A stretch of 62,653 nucleotides of DNA from Acetivibrio ethanolgignens (GCF_001461035.1 NZ_LNAM01000068.1:1-62653); one strand, 5' to 3'; positions 14,126 to 23,518 are shown, counted from the stretch's first letter. A program made the numbers and translations. Notes: generated from the sequence alone by a model not told the origin.

Positions 14126-16357
14126 ATGACAAGAGGACAAAGAACAGCATGGAAAGTATTTAACAACGGTGAGTTTTACAAAAGACAGAGTTTTTTTAAC
14201 CGGCTTATGGCAGCATTTCTTATCTGCCTTTTATTGGTAGGTTTATTGCCTGCCACAGCCCAGGCCACGACTCTTACTCTTAAATATAATGGCAAAAAAA
14301 CAGCTTATATCGGTGCTCAGACGAAGATAACCCTGGATGGCAAAAATGTGAATTTGAAAGAAACCCCGGGAATTCTTCTTAACAGCACCAATATGGTTTC
14401 TTACTATGATGTTTTCCGAAGTGGATTAAAGGCAGATACCTCTTATGATTCATCTTCAGGGAAATTGACTATCAGCTATTATAATAATACGATAGAGATG
14501 ACAAAGGGAAGTAAAACTGCTTATGTCAATGGTAAGAAAAAGACCATGGATGTTGCTCCAACAGCCGTTTATTTTTACTCAATTAAAAAAACTAAAATTT
14601 ATGTGCCGGCAGGCTTTGTAGCAGAAGCTTTGGGTTGCTCCTATACATGGAATAATGGTCTTCGGACAGGACAGATTACCAGCCCATATGTTATTAATAT
14701 GGATGGTGAATGGATTGCCTATACAGGAACGAAAGGAAAGGTCACATATAACAACAAAACAGTCAATGTGTCCGGCTGCCCAAGTATTATTAAGGATAAT
14801 ACTGTACTTCTTTCAGCTACCAAGGTTTTCAAAAACGGTTTAGGTGCAGATTATATTTATGACAGCAAGACAAAACAGATTACAATTTCCCAAAATAATG
14901 TTCAGATTATTATGGAAAAAGGAAGCTGTGAAGCTACAGTAAATGGTGTACCACATACCTTAGCTACAGCTCCAAGAGTTATTAAGATCAAGTCAACAGG
15001 AAAGAGCTATGTTATGGTTCCTGGAGAGTTTGTAGCTTCTAGTCTTGGTTATTCCTATAAGTGGAATTCTTCTACAGGAACTTCTATGATTACTAAGAAG
15101 AATGAGGTTTTCTTTCAGCACTTTTGGGATGGAGATGCGATTGGCGTTTCTCTGGAGACTAATATGATAAATACCTTGAAGGCTCAGACCAATAATATGT
15201 CTGACCAGCTTGTAATAGACACTAGATATGAGGTTGCACCTGTAGTTACGCAGGATTTAGCAAATTCCTGTTTTTATATTGATATTCCAGATATATATAG
15301 CGGTATTGAGGCAGTCCAGGAGGTTATTTCTAAGGGAAATTACATAACTGAGGTTTTACTTACTCCTGAAGAATCCAGTGTGCGTCTTACTGTTTATGTA
15401 AAGCCAGATTGTAGCTATTATACTATGACATCAGACACGACAATGACTCTGGTTATTTGTGAATCTGGTAATGTAAACACAACCTATCAGATGAAAATAC
15501 CGGTTACTCCTGAGATATCCTTCAAGGATATTAAAACAGAGGATCACTATGAAAACAATTATTTTAATATTATAATACCAGGAGACATTACAGCTTACCT
15601 TGCAGCTAATCCAATTGTATTTAACAGTGAGGAGATTTTAGAGGTTACTTATGCTATAAATACGGCTGGTAATACAGTAATCACGATAAAGACCTATGAT
15701 CTTTGTGGTTTTAAACTGCAGGAGGGGGATGGATTTATCGGAGTAACGATAGGCTCTCCTTCGGAAATTTACAAGAATATTATTGTATTAGATGCCGGAC
15801 ATGGTGGTAGTGACCCAGGAGCGATGAATGGTGAAGCAAATGAGAAGGACTTGGCTCTTTCTATTATTTATGATGCGGCAGAACAATATTTCAATAGTCC
15901 AGATTCTCCGGTAAAAGCTTATTGGACCAGAAAAGATGATAGGAAAATAGAGTTGAATGATAGAGCTGCCTTTGCAGATAAAGTAGAAGCGGATTTCTTC
16001 ATCAGTCTGCATATGAATTCGACTACCAGTAAATCAGCTAAGGGAATGGAAGTGTTATATGCTAGTAAAAATACAAATTATTTAGAAGAAGCCAGCAGTA
16101 AAACAATAGCGAAGCATTATGCTGATTATTTGATTGAGACCTTAGGTATGACCGGAAGAACCTATACGACAGTAGACCGGCCAAATTTAATCGTTCTTTA
16201 TAAGAATACAGTTCCGGCAATACTAATTGAGTTGGGATTTATGTCTAATGCTTCTGACTTTAAAAAAATGGCAGATCCGGAATTTCAGGATATGGCAGCT
16301 AAGGCTATTTATGATGCGACGGTAGCCTTGTTTGAGGATTACCCGACAGGCAGATAA
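14126..16357 (+). CDS. N-acetylmuramoyl-L-alanine amidase with stalk-like repeats
   Basis: Secreted cell-wall hydrolase, 743 residues, which would cut the bond between MurNAc and the stem peptide. The signal peptide has a long N-region, a hydrophobic core FLICLLLVGLLP, and probable cleavage after AQA. Two copper-amine-oxidase-N-like stalk domains follow (about 50-190 and 190-330; FVAEALGCSYTWNN, FVASSLGYSYKWNS), then an AMIN-like beta region (about 335-540). The Amidase_3 domain (about 550-735) carries the zinc-binding HGG site (LDAGHGGSDPGA) and Glu (NEKDLALSI), a second His (SLHMNS) and the catalytic Glu (AILIELGFMSN). GGTGG precedes the ATG. Confidence 0.9.
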   Translation: MTRGQRTAWKVFNNGEFYKRQSFFNRLMAAFLICLLLVGLLPATAQATTLTLKYNGKKTAYIGAQTKITLDGKNVNLKETPGILLNSTNMVSYYDVFRSGLKADTSYDSSSGKLTISYYNNTIEMTKGSKTAYVNGKKKTMDVAPTAVYFYSIKKTKIYVPAGFVAEALGCSYTWNNGLRTGQITSPYVINMDGEWIAYTGTKGKVTYNNKTVNVSGCPSIIKDNTVLLSATKVFKNGLGADYIYDSKTKQITISQNNVQIIMEKGSCEATVNGVPHTLATAPRVIKIKSTGKSYVMVPGEFVASSLGYSYKWNSSTGTSMITKKNEVFFQHFWDGDAIGVSLETNMINTLKAQTNNMSDQLVIDTRYEVAPVVTQDLANSCFYIDIPDIYSGIEAVQEVISKGNYITEVLLTPEESSVRLTVYVKPDCSYYTMTSDTTMTLVICESGNVNTTYQMKIPVTPEISFKDIKTEDHYENNYFNIIIPGDITAYLAANPIVFNSEEILEVTYAINTAGNTVITIKTYDLCGFKLQEGDGFIGVTIGSPSEIYKNIIVLDAGHGGSDPGAMNGEANEKDLALSIIYDAAEQYFNSPDSPVKAYWTRKDDRKIELNDRAAFADKVEADFFISLHMNSTTSKSAKGMEVLYASKNTNYLEEASSKTIAKHYADYLIETLGMTGRTYTTVDRPNLIVLYKNTVPAILIELGFMSNASDFKKMADPEFQDMAAKAIYDATVALFEDYPTGR

Positions 16358-16390
16358 GACAGACAAAATAAAAGGCGGGATGAATAGAAT

Positions 16391-18427
16391 ATGAAAAGAA
16401 TTAGTTTAAAAAAATGGATATTGATGTGTTTATTGATGACTTTTTTTGTTGGAGAAGCAGTTATTTCCCAGGCAGCTACAGATAAAAAGGCTCCTAAGAT
16501 TACCTATTCATTTAGTACGAAAAAAGTAACAAATGGTACGGTAAAAATAACAATCAAGGTAACTGATTCCTCTCAAATAAGCAGTGTAAAATGGGCTTCT
16601 GGTTCGCAGAAGGCAGCTTATTTTAAAGAAAAGGGTAAAAAGCTTACCCTAAAAAAATCAACAGCTTCTGTTACCGTAAAAAAGAATGGTACCTATACTT
16701 TTTACGCTAAAGATAGTGCGGGTAATACAGCTGTGAAAAAAGTCACAGTTAAGAATATTGATACCGTACTTCCTTTAATCGAGGCTGTTCCAAGTAAAAC
16801 AGAGTATACCAACAAGTCAGTTAAGCTGAAGGTTACTGTTTCAGATGCTGATTCAGGTATAAAAGAGGTAAAATATTTAAGTGGTAAGAAAACTCTGGAA
16901 GAAGTAGCTGTTTCTGGAAAACCGCTTACCTTAAAGGAAGGAACTGGAAGTATTACAGTTAAGAAAAATGGTAGCTATTCCATTGCGGTATGGGATCAGG
17001 CCGGTAACAATGTGTTGATTACCAGTACAATTAAAAATATTGATACTACAGAACCGGTATTAACTGCTTCTTACAATGTAATGGAGCAAAAAGCAACAGT
17101 AAGCGTTAATAGCGAGGATGAAGTCTCCAGTATACAGAGTATAAAATATTATAAGGGGAATTTAGCTGTAGATTCTGAAGAATGGAATACTGACAGTGCA
17201 ATTACCGTAGAAGATAACCAGTTTGCCATATCAGAAAGCGGAGATTACACCATTTTGGCAGAAGATGTTGCTGGTAATAAAACTGTATTTCCGCTGGAAG
17301 TACAGTTGGAATTCCGGGCTGTATGGATTTCTTATCTTGAGTTTTCAAAAAATGGATATACAGAAGAGGAATTTAAAGCTCATATAGATGAGATGTACGA
17401 TAATTGTGTTGAAGATAATATGAATGCTGTTGTTGTCCAGGTACGGCCTCTGGGTGACGCTTTCTATCCATCGAAATATTTTCCGTGGTCCGTGTATGTA
17501 TCAGGAGAACAGGGAAAGAATCCTGGCTATGACCCATTAAAGTATATGGTAGATGCCGCTCATGAAAGAGGCTTGGCTTTTCATGCATGGATTAACCCAT
17601 ATCGTATTACTTTAACAGGAACAAAGGTATCTGCTTTGTCTGAGGACAATCCGGCGAGAAAGTGGAGAGAAGATGAGAGTACAGAACGAAATGTTCTAAC
17701 TTATGATGGAAAGCTTTATTATAATCCAGCAAGCAAACAGGCTCAGATGCTGATTGTTAATGGCGTAAAGGAAATTGTAACAAATTATGATGTAGATGGT
17801 ATTCATTTTGATGATTACTTTTATCCGAATTTGGGGACATCCTACAAGAGTAATTTTGATGCTACCGAATATAAGGAATATAAAGCAGCGTGTGAGAAAA
17901 AGGGAGCTACTGTAAAAAATATAGTCGATTGGAGACGGGAAAATGTAAATACTTTAGTAGAGCAGATATATGCAGCTATTAAAGAAATTAATGAAAACTG
18001 CGTATTTGGTATCAGTCCAGCTGGCAATATGTCCAATCTTTATGCAGCTAACAACTATTATTCTGATGTAAAGCTTTGGATGAAATCGTCAAACTATATC
18101 GATTATATTTGTCCGCAGATTTATTGGAGCTTCCAGCACAAGACAGCTGCCTATGATAAGATGCTTAAGGAATGGCTTGATGCGAAAATAAGTGACACGG
18201 TGAATCTTTATGTTGGCTTGGCTGCCTATCGCGCAGGTATTTCAAAGTCAGAGGCTTCCAGTATAGGAGATCCTGAATGGGGCACCAGTAAGACAGTATT
18301 AAAGAGACAGGTACTAGAAGGCAGAAATTCCGGTATTGTTGATGGATTCATTTTATTCAGATATGATTATATAGTAGGTAAAAAAGCAGCAACAGAGATG
18401 AAAAACCTGGTAAGTATTTTAAATTAA
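16391..18427 (+). CDS. Secreted GHL10-type family 10 glycosyl-hydrolase-like protein with Ig-like repeats
   Basis: 678-residue secreted protein. The signal peptide has the core ILMCLLMTFFVGEAV, with probable cleavage after SQA. Three tandem Ig/cadherin-like repeats (about 35-125, 126-215 and 216-305) share motifs such as GSITVKKNGSYSIAVWDQAG and NIDTT-P. The GHL10/DUF187 domain (about 310-678) starts FRAVWISYLEFSK and contains VVVQVRPLGDAFYPS, WINPYRI, DGIHFDDYFYP and YICPQIYWSF. Relatives are thought to act on glycans or peptidoglycan, possibly after amidases remove stem peptides, which would fit the amidase gene 33 bases upstream. Substrate not determined. Confidence 0.88.
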   Translation: MKRISLKKWILMCLLMTFFVGEAVISQAATDKKAPKITYSFSTKKVTNGTVKITIKVTDSSQISSVKWASGSQKAAYFKEKGKKLTLKKSTASVTVKKNGTYTFYAKDSAGNTAVKKVTVKNIDTVLPLIEAVPSKTEYTNKSVKLKVTVSDADSGIKEVKYLSGKKTLEEVAVSGKPLTLKEGTGSITVKKNGSYSIAVWDQAGNNVLITSTIKNIDTTEPVLTASYNVMEQKATVSVNSEDEVSSIQSIKYYKGNLAVDSEEWNTDSAITVEDNQFAISESGDYTILAEDVAGNKTVFPLEVQLEFRAVWISYLEFSKNGYTEEEFKAHIDEMYDNCVEDNMNAVVVQVRPLGDAFYPSKYFPWSVYVSGEQGKNPGYDPLKYMVDAAHERGLAFHAWINPYRITLTGTKVSALSEDNPARKWREDESTERNVLTYDGKLYYNPASKQAQMLIVNGVKEIVTNYDVDGIHFDDYFYPNLGTSYKSNFDATEYKEYKAACEKKGATVKNIVDWRRENVNTLVEQIYAAIKEINENCVFGISPAGNMSNLYAANNYYSDVKLWMKSSNYIDYICPQIYWSFQHKTAAYDKMLKEWLDAKISDTVNLYVGLAAYRAGISKSEASSIGDPEWGTSKTVLKRQVLEGRNSGIVDGFILFRYDYIVGKKAATEMKNLVSILN

Positions 18428-18442
18428 AATATAAGTACATAT

Positions 18443-18490
18443 AAATAAGTCCTCAATATTTCTTTCATTTTCAATATTGAGGACTTATTT
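18443..18490. terminator. Strong bidirectional terminator
   Basis: An 18-bp perfect stem, 18443-18460 with 18473-18490 (sharing TAAGTCCTCAATATT and its complement), has a 12-base loop and A/T tracts on both sides. It lies between the convergent GHL10 and recombinase genes. Confidence 0.88.
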
Positions 18491-19518
18491 TATTTTTGTT
18501 TTTTTCTCTGATTTTTGGCATTTTGAAGTAGATTACGACTTTCTGCATCCTGTTTATCAGAAGCCTTGGCATATATATTGGTAGTCTGAATATTCTTATG
18601 ATTTAGTTTCTTTTGAAGAAGTAGAATATTATTACCACTAGCTTCGTAAAAATCCATAGCAAAGGTACTTCGCAGCTTATGAGGTGATAATTCATCTGCT
18701 CTTTGAGGTACCGCTATATTCGCATATTTTTTTGTGAGTTTTTGAAGGGCACGAATACCGATGCGGTCACCCTTTAAGGTCGTAAATAAAGGGTCGTTTT
18801 CTGTAAGATTTTTAAATTTCTCTTTCTTTTCTTCCAGATATTCTTCTATAACCAAAGCAGTGTTGTCACTAAAATAGACAGGAAGAATATCGCCGCCTTT
18901 TCGAGTAACAATAACATTGCATTTTTCCAAATCCAAATCCTTAATATTGATTTGCTGCAACTCAGAGATACGGAGTCCGGTATCTAAAAGCAGAGAAAAA
19001 ATTGCAGTATCCCTTTTTTTATACTTATCATGAAAAACAAGCTCACGATTTGTCATTCCATTACCGTATTCTACGGTATTTAAGAATTTGTCACGTTCAT
19101 CATGCTCGAGATAAACCAGATTTTTCTCATTTAGCTTTACCTTTGAGGATGATGTAACAGGACTATATTCCAGAGCACGATTTTCGCATAAATAAGAAAA
19201 AAAGGCTGATAATGTAGCACGCTTTCTGGCTGTAGTCCGTGGTGCGTGGTTTAAGCTGTACCAGGATATAAAACGTGCAATATCATAGCTTTGCAGCTTT
19301 TTTAAATGCTCAATAGAGATATTCTTCATTTCTAAATCACAAAATTCCGGATGATTCTGAAGCAGCCATTGTAAAAAAAGCTGAATATCCCTGGCATATT
19401 CCAAACGTGTATTGGGACTGTAACCGGCATTGGTATTACAAATAAAATCATAGCAGAAATCAGGAAGCTGGTTTACGATATCTAATATTTTCTGTGAGTA
19501 ATACGTGTTCGAAGCCAT
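18490..19518 (-). CDS. Tyrosine recombinase, XerC/XerD-like
   Basis: 342-residue tyrosine site-specific recombinase. The N-terminal SAM-like core-binding domain (about 1-140) contains YSPNTRLEYARDIQLFLQWL. The catalytic domain shows the expected residues: Arg (LDTGLRISELQQ), Lys (TRKGGDILPV), His-x-x-Arg (LSPHKLRSTFAM), His (LNHKNIQTTNIYA) and the nucleophilic Tyr in the same segment. It is longer than typical XerC (~300). No phage or transposon genes or flanking repeats adjoin it, so a chromosomal dimer-resolution role is likely but not proven. Confidence 0.85.
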   Translation of the reverse strand: MASNTYYSQKILDIVNQLPDFCYDFICNTNAGYSPNTRLEYARDIQLFLQWLLQNHPEFCDLEMKNISIEHLKKLQSYDIARFISWYSLNHAPRTTARKRATLSAFFSYLCENRALEYSPVTSSSKVKLNEKNLVYLEHDERDKFLNTVEYGNGMTNRELVFHDKYKKRDTAIFSLLLDTGLRISELQQINIKDLDLEKCNVIVTRKGGDILPVYFSDNTALVIEEYLEEKKEKFKNLTENDPLFTTLKGDRIGIRALQKLTKKYANIAVPQRADELSPHKLRSTFAMDFYEASGNNILLLQKKLNHKNIQTTNIYAKASDKQDAESRNLLQNAKNQRKKQK

Positions 19519-19555
19519 AAATATTCTCCTTAGTGATTAAAGTAACTATAAGTAT

Positions 19556-19584
19556 AGTATAAATGATAGCTTAGAAAAAAGCAA
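19556..19584 (-). promoter_or_regulatory. Promoter of the recombinase gene
   Basis: On the minus strand TTGCTT (19584-19579) and TATACT (19561-19556) are spaced 17 bases, 37 bases before the ATG. A second overlapping TATACT follows at 19556-19551. The gap 19519-19654 holds nothing else I can recognise. Confidence 0.55.
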
Positions 19585-19654
19585 TAATAAATTCGTAAAA
19601 CTTATATTTTGCGAACAAATATCTGTACTCTTTTTATATTTAGCTAGTCCAAAT

Positions 19655-20020
19655 CTATCTTCTTTTCTCGCTGATAATCCGTTGCAGTTCTAAGAGCTCT
19701 GCATTGGAAAGCTCCTGGTTGCGGAGATATTCTGTAAAAAAATTATTTAAAGAACCATTATAAAACTTGTTGAGCAGAGCCTTGGTTTCGGTTTGCTGTA
19801 CAGTTCGTTTTGATATAGCAGCCTTACACTGAAACCCGGGCTCTTCTCGAATGATTGCCCCCTTGTCAATCAATCTTTTAATCACAGTATACGTTGTGTT
19901 TTTTTCCCAGCCAATATATTCTTTGATAATTTTGGCAATGTCCTTTGCTGCTAATACCTTATTGGACCACAGCAGCTCCATAATGTTTAATTCACCCTCA
20001 TGAAGTCTAACCTCTTTCAA
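19655..20020 (-). CDS. BlaI/MecI/CopY family repressor
   Basis: 121-residue penicillinase-repressor-family winged helix (LHEGELNIMELLWSNKVLAAKDIAKI; EKNTTYTVIKRLIDKGAI) with a C-terminal dimerisation helix. The start is a TTG with GGAGGAG about 9 bases upstream. In beta-lactam systems such repressors are cut by an M56 BlaR1/MecR1 sensor, but no such gene adjoins it here. Its promoter contains palindromes of the family's TAC-type operator, so it is likely autoregulated. What it responds to and which other genes it controls are unknown. Confidence 0.9.
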   Translation of the reverse strand: MKEVRLHEGELNIMELLWSNKVLAAKDIAKIIKEYIGWEKNTTYTVIKRLIDKGAIIREEPGFQCKAAISKRTVQQTETKALLNKFYNGSLNNFFTEYLRNQELSNAELLELQRIISEKRR

Positions 20021-20093
20021 AATACTGCTCCTCCAGTCTTTCTACAAACAAAGAACCCCTTAACTATGTCTGTAGAAAATATTATGTAAACAA

Positions 20094-20122
20094 ATTCTAC
20101 AACTTTAGTAGAAATTTGTCAA
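20094..20122 (-). promoter_or_regulatory. blaI-like gene promoter
   Basis: On the minus strand, a perfect TTGACA (20122-20117), a 17-base spacer and TAGAAT (20099-20094). An inverted repeat fills the spacer and overlaps the -10. Confidence 0.7.
20095..20113. promoter_or_regulatory. Probable BlaI-type operator 1
   Basis: TTCTAC (20095-20100) and GTAGAA (20108-20113) form a perfect inverted repeat with a 7-base centre, inside the promoter spacer of the blaI-like gene. Confidence 0.6.
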
Positions 20123-20158
20123 GTTTAAAATCAAAAATAAAAAGCCTATTAAAGTATA

Positions 20159-20170
20159 CTACAAAAGTAG
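20159..20170. promoter_or_regulatory. Probable BlaI-type operator 2
   Basis: CTACAAAAGTAG, a perfect 4-bp inverted repeat with a CTAC-N4-GTAG layout close to known bla/cop boxes, lies about 40 bases upstream of the -35. TCTACA/TGTAGA half-sites also occur at 20041-20046 and 20071-20076 in the leader. Confidence 0.5.
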
Positions 20171-20203
20171 AATTTACTAAAATAAGCTTTTGAGGTATAT
20201 AAT

Positions 20204-21127
20204 TCAATTTCGAAAGTTGTTTAATAATGCTGTAAAATATGCAGGTAACGGAGCTTCAAATTCCATGTACTCTCCTGTCGTAGGATGTATAAATCCAAAA
20301 ACTCTGGCGTGAAGAGCCTGTCCCTGTAAATGGAATTTTGATTTTACAGGACCATAGATTTCATCACCCAACAGAGGATGGGAAATGCTGGTCATATGCA
20401 CACGAATCTGGTGGGTACGGCCTGTTTCCAAAGAACATTCAATGTGAGCATAGCCAGAGAAGTTTTCCAGTACACGGTAATGGGTTACTGCTTCTTTTCC
20501 GTTTTTATAGTTGATTGCCATTTTTTTTCTGTCAACTGGATGGCGGCCAATCGGTGCAGATACTGTGCCCTCTTCCTCCTTAAAGCTATTGTAAACAAGG
20601 GCATTATATTTTCTGGTAATGGAATGTATCTTTAACTGTTCTGCCAGAGAATTGTGAGCACGGTCATTTTTGCAGGCTATAATAAGTCCTGTGGTATCCT
20701 TGTCTATCCGGTGTACAATACCCGGGCGAAGGACACCATTGATACCAGATAAGTTTTCCTTACAGTGGTACATAAGAGCGTTTACCAGAGTACCGCTATA
20801 ATGTCCTGGAGCCGGGTGAACGACCATATCCTTTGGTTTATTTACTAAAATTACATCAGCATCTTCATAAACAATATCCAGAGGAATATTTTCTGGCTCA
20901 ATAGAGAGAATTTCCGGTTCTGGAACGAAAAGTTGTATCTGTTCGCCGGCCTGTGGCTTGTAATTGGCCTTTAGAGGCTTTCCCTGGCTGAAGGCCTGCC
21001 CATCCTTTATCAGCTTTTGAATATAACTTCGTGAAAAATCAGGGTATGCTTCGGCAATTAATTTGTCAATACGAAGGTCAGCCATAGCTTCTGATACCGT
21101 AATAGTAAGGATCTCGGAATGTATCAT
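20204..21127 (-). CDS. rluD: RluA family 23S rRNA pseudouridine synthase (RluD-like)
   Basis: 307 residues with an N-terminal S4 RNA-binding domain (RIDKLIAEAYPDFSRSYIQ) and a pseudouridine synthase domain carrying the catalytic Asp in HRIDKDTTGL. Other conserved blocks are NKPKDMVVHPAPGH and LETGRTHQIRVHM. It converts specific uridines in 23S rRNA to pseudouridine. It follows lspA by 3 bases, the usual lspA-rluD pair, and is the last gene of the ylm/divIVA/aroB run. Confidence 0.95.
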   Translation of the reverse strand: MIHSEILTITVSEAMADLRIDKLIAEAYPDFSRSYIQKLIKDGQAFSQGKPLKANYKPQAGEQIQLFVPEPEILSIEPENIPLDIVYEDADVILVNKPKDMVVHPAPGHYSGTLVNALMYHCKENLSGINGVLRPGIVHRIDKDTTGLIIACKNDRAHNSLAEQLKIHSITRKYNALVYNSFKEEEGTVSAPIGRHPVDRKKMAINYKNGKEAVTHYRVLENFSGYAHIECSLETGRTHQIRVHMTSISHPLLGDEIYGPVKSKFHLQGQALHARVFGFIHPTTGEYMEFEAPLPAYFTALLNNFRN

Positions 21128-21130
21128 GGC

Positions 21131-21625
21131 TTAGGCTTCCTTTCTGCTTAAGAAAGCAAAATCCTCATCCTTGTAATAAAATAGAACAAAAAGAACAAGG
21201 AAAAAAGCAGAACAGGTTACATAGCAGTCTGCAACATTAAATACAGGAAAATCGATTAATTCAAAATAAAGAAAATCAACCACATATCCATAGGCTATTC
21301 TGTCGATGAGATTACCAATGGCACCTGCAGTAATAAACAGAGAGACAATCTCAAGGGGCCTATATTTTGGAGTATCAGGAAGTCTGTAATAGGCATAAAC
21401 CACACCACAGAGAATAATGGATGTCATAATAAGAAAAAAGGCCTGTTTATTCTGAAGCATGCCAAAAGCAGCACCATGATTTTCCAGATAATGGAGAGAA
21501 AATACGTTATCTATAATGGTAATATCAGGATGTCCCTTTAAACTTGTCTTAGCCCACAGCTTCGTTAGTTGGTCGAGCATAATTAATAAAACAATAAAAA
21601 AACCGCCTTTTATCGTTTTTTTCAT
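21131..21625 (-). CDS. lspA: Lipoprotein signal peptidase (SPase II)
   Basis: 164-residue membrane aspartyl protease that removes signal peptides from prolipoproteins. Four membrane segments are visible. The two catalytic Asp residues lie in GNLIDRIAYGYVVDF and FPVFNVADCYVT. Its start overlaps the aroB stop by 4 bases. Clients in this window probably include the dacA-like and FKBP-type lipoproteins. Confidence 0.96.
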   Translation of the reverse strand: MKKTIKGGFFIVLLIMLDQLTKLWAKTSLKGHPDITIIDNVFSLHYLENHGAAFGMLQNKQAFFLIMTSIILCGVVYAYYRLPDTPKYRPLEIVSLFITAGAIGNLIDRIAYGYVVDFLYFELIDFPVFNVADCYVTCSAFFLVLFVLFYYKDEDFAFLSRKEA

Positions 21626-22734
21626 AATAATTGAACCCCCATAATATATTTAATAGCAGATAAAAGCTCTTCATCGGTAACCGTTTTATCAATAAAGGCC
21701 TCTCCTATCTTTTGCAGTAAAATGAACTTAATCGTACCAGCTTCCATTTTCTTGTCATTTTTAATTGTTTTAAGGATGGAATCATAAATCATATTCTGTT
21801 CCTGTAAGGTAATAGCACTTGGCAGATGGTAGCTTTCCAGAAGATGAATAATATCATTTAACTTCTCCAGGGCAATCAAGCCGCGTTTACAGGAAATAAA
21901 GGAAGCAGCTGCAATTCCCACAGCTACACATTCCCCATGAAGCATGGAAAAGTCCATGACCTTTTCAATGGAATGACCGATGGTATGACCGAAATTTAAG
22001 ATGGCACGCTGTCCTCTCTCAAAAGGGTCTTCTTCTACAACCTGCTGCTTAATGTGGCAGCTTCGGTAAATAATTTCTTCTAAAACATCATAATCTCTGT
22101 CCAGAGCCTTTTCACTGTTTTCTTTTAAATATCCATAATAACTCTCATCAAGAATCAGTCCATGCTTGATAATTTCGCCAAAACCAGAGTAAAATTCCCG
22201 GTCAGGAAGTGTATTTAGAACCGACAGGTTCATGTATACAGCCTTCGGCTGGTAAAAGGCTCCAATCATATTTTTATAATTCTGAAAATCAACTCCTGTT
22301 TTTCCTCCAATACTACTGTCGACCATGGATAAAAGGGAGGTTGGGAGCTGTACGAAGGAAATGCCTCGCAAATATGTGGCTGCAGCATAACCGGTCATAT
22401 CACCGATAACACCACCGCCTAAGGCAAATAAAAAGTCCTTCCGGTCAAATTGATGATTAATTAAACAGCTGTAAATCTGCTGTACCGTATTAAGCTCCTT
22501 ATAGCTTTCTCCCGGAGGCAGAGCAAGAATATCAACAAAGGAAGCATGCTGATAGAGGATTTTATAAACTTTTTGGGCATAATGAACCTCAACATTAGAA
22601 TCAGTAACGATTAAAGCACGATGTCCTTTCAGCTCCAGAGCGGAAAGCAGGTCATCCAGTCCGCTGTAATCCTGTTCGATTACAATATCGTAAATAGGTT
22701 TGCTTTCCTTATGAATTGTAATTTTTTTGCTCAC
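21622..22734 (-). CDS. aroB: 3-dehydroquinate synthase
   Basis: Second step of the shikimate pathway: DAHP to 3-dehydroquinate, NAD- and metal-dependent. About 370 residues. NAD-binding and core blocks are FALGGGVIGDMTGYAA, YLRGISFVQLPTSLLSMVDSS and GGKTGVD; metal ligands lie in LNFGHTIGHSIE and MLHGECVAVG. I prefer the GTG at 22734 because GGGGGG precedes it; the longer reading frame from 22767 would overlap divIVA. Other shikimate genes are not nearby. Confidence 0.95.
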   Translation of the reverse strand: MSKKITIHKESKPIYDIVIEQDYSGLDDLLSALELKGHRALIVTDSNVEVHYAQKVYKILYQHASFVDILALPPGESYKELNTVQQIYSCLINHQFDRKDFLFALGGGVIGDMTGYAAATYLRGISFVQLPTSLLSMVDSSIGGKTGVDFQNYKNMIGAFYQPKAVYMNLSVLNTLPDREFYSGFGEIIKHGLILDESYYGYLKENSEKALDRDYDVLEEIIYRSCHIKQQVVEEDPFERGQRAILNFGHTIGHSIEKVMDFSMLHGECVAVGIAAASFISCKRGLIALEKLNDIIHLLESYHLPSAITLQEQNMIYDSILKTIKNDKKMEAGTIKFILLQKIGEAFIDKTVTDEELLSAIKYIMGVQLL

Positions 22735-22756
22735 AGTTTGAATCCCCCCTACGTTT

Positions 22757-23518
22757 TTAAATATCAAGAAATTCGAAAGAATCCTCTACCTCAGCAGGAA
22801 TCTGTTCTTCTGCTGTTGGCATCTCCAGAGAAATCTTATCTAGTGGAAGCTCCTCCTCTACTGTTGCTGCTACTGACGCCTCTTCTGACACCTTTGGCTC
22901 TGTTATTTCTGCTTTCGGCTGCTCCTCTTCCAGAACCTCTTTTGCAGCAGCTGCAAAGGCTTCTTTTGCTTCATTTTCTACATTAGAAAGCTGTTCTGCC
23001 AAATCAGCTAAATCTTCCGTGTCTGAGGTGGCATCAAAGGATGGTATTTCGATATTAATTGGTTCAAAGGCTGGAAGAGAATAAGCTTTTGAATCCAAGA
23101 GCTCCATCTGGGCATTTAATATCTGCTTATACTGCTGGCGATAATTTTCAAATTGCTGCATCAATACAACTGTCTGGTTTTGAATCTTATCTATGGCCTT
23201 TTTTGCATCAGAAAGGGTCATCTGTGCTTTTACAGTTGCATTTTTTTCGATAGCAGCAGCCTTTTTTAAAGAGGCTGCTTTGGTAGATTCTGCTGTTTTT
23301 TCTGCCACAAGAAGGGTTTTTTGCAGAGTGCTTTCTAAATCCTTATAATACTGAAGCCCCTCATTTAAAACAGCAAGCTTATCCCTAAGCTCAACATTTT
23401 CTTTATATACCTTTTCATAGCTTTCAAAGATTTCTTCCAGGAAATCATCCGTTTCTTTCTTTTTATATCCAAAACCGCTCTTTAATGCTTTCCCTTGCAT
23501 TTCTACTGGTGTTAACAT
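22757..23518 (-). CDS. divIVA: DivIVA domain protein
   Basis: Pole/septum-localising scaffold, 253 residues. The N-terminus (LTPVEMQGKALKSGFGYKK) is the DivIVA membrane-binding signature. Long coiled coils span about 30-150, followed by a Glu/Ala-rich disordered tail (about 165-253). It sits last in the ylm cluster, directly before aroB, in the position divIVA has in Bacillus. Confidence 0.93.
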   Translation of the reverse strand: MLTPVEMQGKALKSGFGYKKKETDDFLEEIFESYEKVYKENVELRDKLAVLNEGLQYYKDLESTLQKTLLVAEKTAESTKAASLKKAAAIEKNATVKAQMTLSDAKKAIDKIQNQTVVLMQQFENYRQQYKQILNAQMELLDSKAYSLPAFEPINIEIPSFDATSDTEDLADLAEQLSNVENEAKEAFAAAAKEVLEEEQPKAEITEPKVSEEASVAATVEEELPLDKISLEMPTAEEQIPAEVEDSFEFLDI

